Shown piece by piece: positions 1-5,228 of a DNA stretch of 5,228 nucleotides; within the stretch, counting starts at the first letter, position 1; each line of letters begins with the position of its first letter. Below the pieces are notes generated by a model that saw only the letters and a list, made by a program, of their open reading frames with translations, made no database searches and was not told where the DNA came from. The DNA comes from Lentzea aerocolonigenes (lineage in GTDB: Bacteria; Actinomycetota; Actinomycetes; Mycobacteriales; Pseudonocardiaceae), in assembly GCF_000955955.1 (NCBI RefSeq), contig NZ_JYJG01000588.1, positions 1-5,228 of the forward strand, in the 5' to 3' direction. A program made the position numbers and the translations under genes.

Positions 1-4
1 CATC

Positions 5-28
5 GACCGCGCGCAGGGCGCTGCGGTC
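5..28 (-). terminator. Weak hairpin at the regulator stop codon
   Basis: GACCGC (5-10) and GCGGTC (23-28) are perfect 6-bp inverted arms overlapping the TGA of the regulator gene (29-27). A competing small stem, CGCAG (12-16) with CTGCG (21-25), lies inside. This may be a terminator for the regulator transcript, but the window ends 4 nt later and no U-run can be seen. Confidence 0.3.
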
Positions 29-1061
29 AGCCTGAGGAGGCGGCGCCGTAGCGGGCGGAGGCGAGTTCCGGCGTGCTGATGCGGCGTGAGAGCCGTGGCG
101 GCAGCAAGAGCAGGGGTGGCACCGCGCGCCCCTCCAGCTTGCCCACCAGGAGCTCCACGGCGTGCCGGCCGAGCTCGTCCACCGGGAGCCGCACCGACGT
201 CAGCGGTGGTGACACCTGCTCGGCGATCTCGTCCGGGCAGATGGCGACCACGGCGACGTCGCCGGGCACCTTCCGGCCGGACGCGCGCAGGCACGAGCTC
301 ACCCAGCCGAGCGCCGCGTCGTTGTGCACGACCAGCGCGGTCATGGCCGGGTGCGCGCGGATCAGCGCCTGGACGGACCTGAGCACCGACTCGTAGTCCT
401 CCTCCGCGGGCATGGCCGTGGTGGCGATGCCGCGACGCATGGCGGCCGCGCTGAACCCGGCCATCGCGCGGTGCGCGAAGCCGGTGTTGCGGCGGTAGAC
501 CGCGCTCGGGGCGCCGAGGAAGCCGATCGAGCGGTGCCCGAGGTCGGCGAGGTGGTCGACGCACTTGGCCCCGGCCGCCTCGAAGTCGAGGTCGACGCAG
601 GTGAGGCCCTTCGTCGCCGCCGGATGTCCGATGAGGACGGACGGCTTCGCGAGCTCCCGCAGCACGGGCACCCGCTCGTCGTCCATCTCCACGTCCAGCA
701 CCAGGAAACCGTCCGCCTGGGCGTTGTCCGCGGCCCTGCGCAGGCCGGGCGCGCCGTCCTCGGCCGTCATCAGCAGCACGTCCATGTCGTGTCTGCGCGC
801 GGACGTCACGGCGGCCGTGACGAACCGCATCATCACCGGCAGGTGGAGACCGGCGCGCAACGGCAGCACCAGGCCGATCACGTTCGACCGGCTGGCGCTC
901 AGGGCGCGCTCCCCCGCGTGCGGGTGGTAGCCGAGCGCCCTGATGCTCTCGCGCACCCTCGACTTTGTGTCCGCCGAGATCGACCGCTTGCCCGTGAGCA
1001 CGTATGAAACAGTGCTCGGGGCTACACCCGCGTGTCGTGCGACGTCCGCGATGGTGACCAC
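27..1061 (-). CDS. LacI-family transcriptional regulator
   Basis: This 344-residue cytoplasmic DNA-binding protein is of normal LacI/GalR length. An N-terminal helix-turn-helix lies at 3-22 (TIADVARHAGVAPSTVSYVL), followed by TGKR and the hinge helix around 49-58 with Leu54, the position that in this family intercalates at the central CG of the operator. A periplasmic-binding-protein-like sugar domain fills about 60-344, with recognisable family stretches: DLDFEAAG (157-164), DHLADLGHRSIGFLG (169-183), HNDAALG (246-252) and SPPLTSVRLPVDELG (284-298). The GTG at 1061-1059 is chosen because the HTH begins at once, a GAGAGGGG ribosome site precedes it, and the frame is closed by TGA at 1088-1086. 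The ligand is probably a plant-polysaccharide sugar, inferred from the neighbouring cellulase/xylanase genes. It has its own candidate promoter and operator, and is separated from the hydrolase operon by a hairpin. The HTH recognition residues differ from those I recall for CebR/CelR, and no CebR box is visible, so I do not call it CebR. Confidence 0.93.
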   Translation of the reverse strand: MVTIADVARHAGVAPSTVSYVLTGKRSISADTKSRVRESIRALGYHPHAGERALSASRSNVIGLVLPLRAGLHLPVMMRFVTAAVTSARRHDMDVLLMTAEDGAPGLRRAADNAQADGFLVLDVEMDDERVPVLRELAKPSVLIGHPAATKGLTCVDLDFEAAGAKCVDHLADLGHRSIGFLGAPSAVYRRNTGFAHRAMAGFSAAAMRRGIATTAMPAEEDYESVLRSVQALIRAHPAMTALVVHNDAALGWVSSCLRASGRKVPGDVAVVAICPDEIAEQVSPPLTSVRLPVDELGRHAVELLVGKLEGRAVPPLLLLPPRLSRRISTPELASARYGAASSG

Positions 1062-1066
1062 ACCGA

Positions 1067-1074
1067 CCCCTCTC
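1067..1074 (-). promoter_or_regulatory. Ribosome binding site of the LacI-family regulator
   Basis: The minus strand reads GAGAGGGG, a partial Shine-Dalgarno ending 5 nt before the GTG start at 1061. No other in-frame start exists between this GTG and the upstream stop at 1088-1086, so it decides the start. Confidence 0.6.
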
Positions 1075-1105
1075 GCGAACCCACATCACCCGATGCGTTC
1101 CCGAC

Positions 1106-1135
1106 ACGATAGGGAGCACGTTCAGGTGAACTCAA
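1106..1135 (-). promoter_or_regulatory. Candidate housekeeping-sigma promoter of the regulator gene
   Basis: The minus strand has TTGAGT (1135-1130), an 18-nt spacer, then TATCGT (1111-1106). This fits the TTGAnn / TAnnnT pattern of actinomycete vegetative (HrdB-like) promoters. Transcription would start near 1099, leaving a leader of about 38 nt that contains the GAGAGGGG ribosome site. A perfect 12-bp palindrome occupies the spacer and an 18-bp palindrome abuts the -35 side, so the promoter is in a position to be repressed. This is pattern matching only. Confidence 0.5.
1120..1131. promoter_or_regulatory. Perfect 12-bp palindrome in the promoter spacer
   Basis: GTTCAGGTGAAC on the plus strand has 5-bp perfect arms around GG. 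It sits between the candidate -35 and -10 boxes of the regulator promoter, where a bound protein would block RNA polymerase. It could be a second operator for the LacI-family protein or a site for another regulator. The centre is not CG, so LacI-family binding is less likely than at the 1140-1157 site. Confidence 0.35.
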
Positions 1136-1139
1136 GGGT

Positions 1140-1157
1140 AATGTTCGCGTTAACATT
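1140..1157 (-). promoter_or_regulatory. Candidate LacI-type operator, 18 bp with central CG
   Basis: The minus strand reads AATGTTAACGCGAACATT. The outer six bases on each side are perfectly complementary (AATGTT / AACATT) and the centre is CG; only the two bases flanking the centre on each side fail to pair. Even-length palindromes with a central CG are the usual operator form for LacI-family proteins. It lies 4 bp upstream of the candidate -35 box of the LacI-family gene itself, which suggests autoregulation. Confidence 0.5.
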
Positions 1158-1172
1158 GTTTGCGAAACGTGG

Positions 1173-1196
1173 TCCAGACGAATCGTGTTGTCTGGA
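1173..1196. repeat. Inverted repeat TCCAGAC / GTCTGGA, 7-bp arms
   Basis: Perfect 7-bp arms at 1173-1179 and 1190-1196 are separated by 10 nt, upstream of the candidate operator and promoter of the regulator gene. The arm spacing (centre to centre 17 bp) would suit a dimeric DNA-binding protein contacting two major grooves, or the sequence could form a weak hairpin. Its function is unknown. Confidence 0.4.
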
Positions 1197-1213
1197 AACT
1201 TCCTGAACAGAGG

Positions 1214-1233
1214 CTTCGTGCAGCTCAACGAAG
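1214..1233. repeat. Small inverted repeat CTTCGT / ACGAAG
   Basis: Six-bp perfect arms (1214-1219 and 1228-1233) enclose an 8-nt loop; the plus strand continues with TTTT. In the minus direction it lies 11 nt beyond the large hairpin and could assist termination. No plus-strand gene exists here that would need a terminator. Confidence 0.25.
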
Positions 1234-1244
1234 TTTTGCACCCC

Positions 1245-1277
1245 CGCTCCGTGCCGTACAGGTGGCGGCACGGAGCG
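1245..1277 (-). terminator. Hairpin with perfect 12-bp GC-rich stem after the hydrolase operon
   Basis: CGCTCCGTGCCG (1245-1256) pairs perfectly with CGGCACGGAGCG (1266-1277), leaving a 9-nt loop. It begins 22 nt after the stop codon of the GH5-GH10 gene. The minus strand then reads GGGGGTGCAAAAC, with no U-run, which is common for hairpin terminators of high-GC actinomycetes. The most likely role is ending the GH6/GH5-GH10 transcript or protecting its 3' end, so that the regulator gene is expressed separately. Confidence 0.7.
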
Positions 1278-1285
1278 TGAGCACG

Positions 1286-1297
1286 TTCACATGTGAA
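1286..1297. repeat. Perfect 12-bp palindrome TTCACATGTGAA at the end of the GH5-GH10 gene
   Basis: The palindrome begins 2 nt after the stop codon (1302-1300, minus strand) and precedes the terminator hairpin. Its left part belongs to an 11-bp sequence, GAGCACGTTCA (1279-1289), that also occurs at 1114-1124 in the regulator promoter, there also leading into a palindrome. It may be a protein-binding site, or an extra stem of the 3' end. Confidence 0.4.
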
Positions 1298-1299
1298 GA

Positions 1300-5228
<3,929 letters not shown>

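Noticed and set aside
1..3. ATG on the minus strand at the window edge as the start of a further gene
   Set aside because: No Shine-Dalgarno lies in the 23 nt after the regulator stop, and only one codon is visible.
1158..1168. GTTTGCGAAAC as a further operator
   Set aside because: It has only 4-bp arms around an odd 3-bp centre; this is too short to separate from chance beside the stronger 1140-1157 palindrome.

Overview
This window is a GC-rich chromosomal segment from a cellulolytic actinomycete. High G/C at third codon positions, secreted modular glycoside hydrolases joined by Pro-Gly or poly-Thr linkers, and the resemblance of both hydrolases to Acidothermus, Thermobifida and Cellulomonas enzymes all point that way. 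A Pseudonocardiales-type host is my best guess, but the window does not prove it. All three genes lie on the minus strand, so transcription runs from high to low coordinates. I see no plus-strand gene, RNA gene, mobile element or CRISPR array.

Layout in transcription order. (1) 5228-3726: 3' part of a CBM2-GH6 exocellulase of the Cel6B/CbhA type, with its 5' end outside the window. (2) 3708-1300: after a 17-bp gap, a complete secreted 802-residue enzyme with the order signal peptide, GH5 (E1-like endoglucanase), Pro-Gly linker, CBM2, very short linker, GH10 xylanase. Its ribosome binding site overlaps the GH6 stop codon, so the two genes very probably form an operon. (3) 1299-1062: a 238-bp intergenic region with a perfect 12-bp-stem hairpin (probable terminator) and a cluster of palindromes around a good candidate promoter. 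(4) 1061-27: a complete LacI-family transcription regulator, with a small inverted repeat at its stop codon.

The genes make sense together. The GH6 enzyme releases cellobiose processively from chain ends, the GH5 module makes internal cuts in cellulose, the GH10 module removes xylan, and the CBM2 domains hold the enzymes on the polysaccharide. The LacI protein is probably a sugar-responsive local regulator. An 18-bp palindrome with a central CG just upstream of its promoter is a plausible operator for autoregulation. The promoter of the hydrolase operon is outside the window, so control of the hydrolases by this regulator cannot be tested here.

The most notable items are the GH5-CBM2-GH10 fusion, which puts cellulase and xylanase in one chain around a central binding module, and the unusually palindrome-dense regulator promoter region. 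I do not see evidence of a wholly new type of system.
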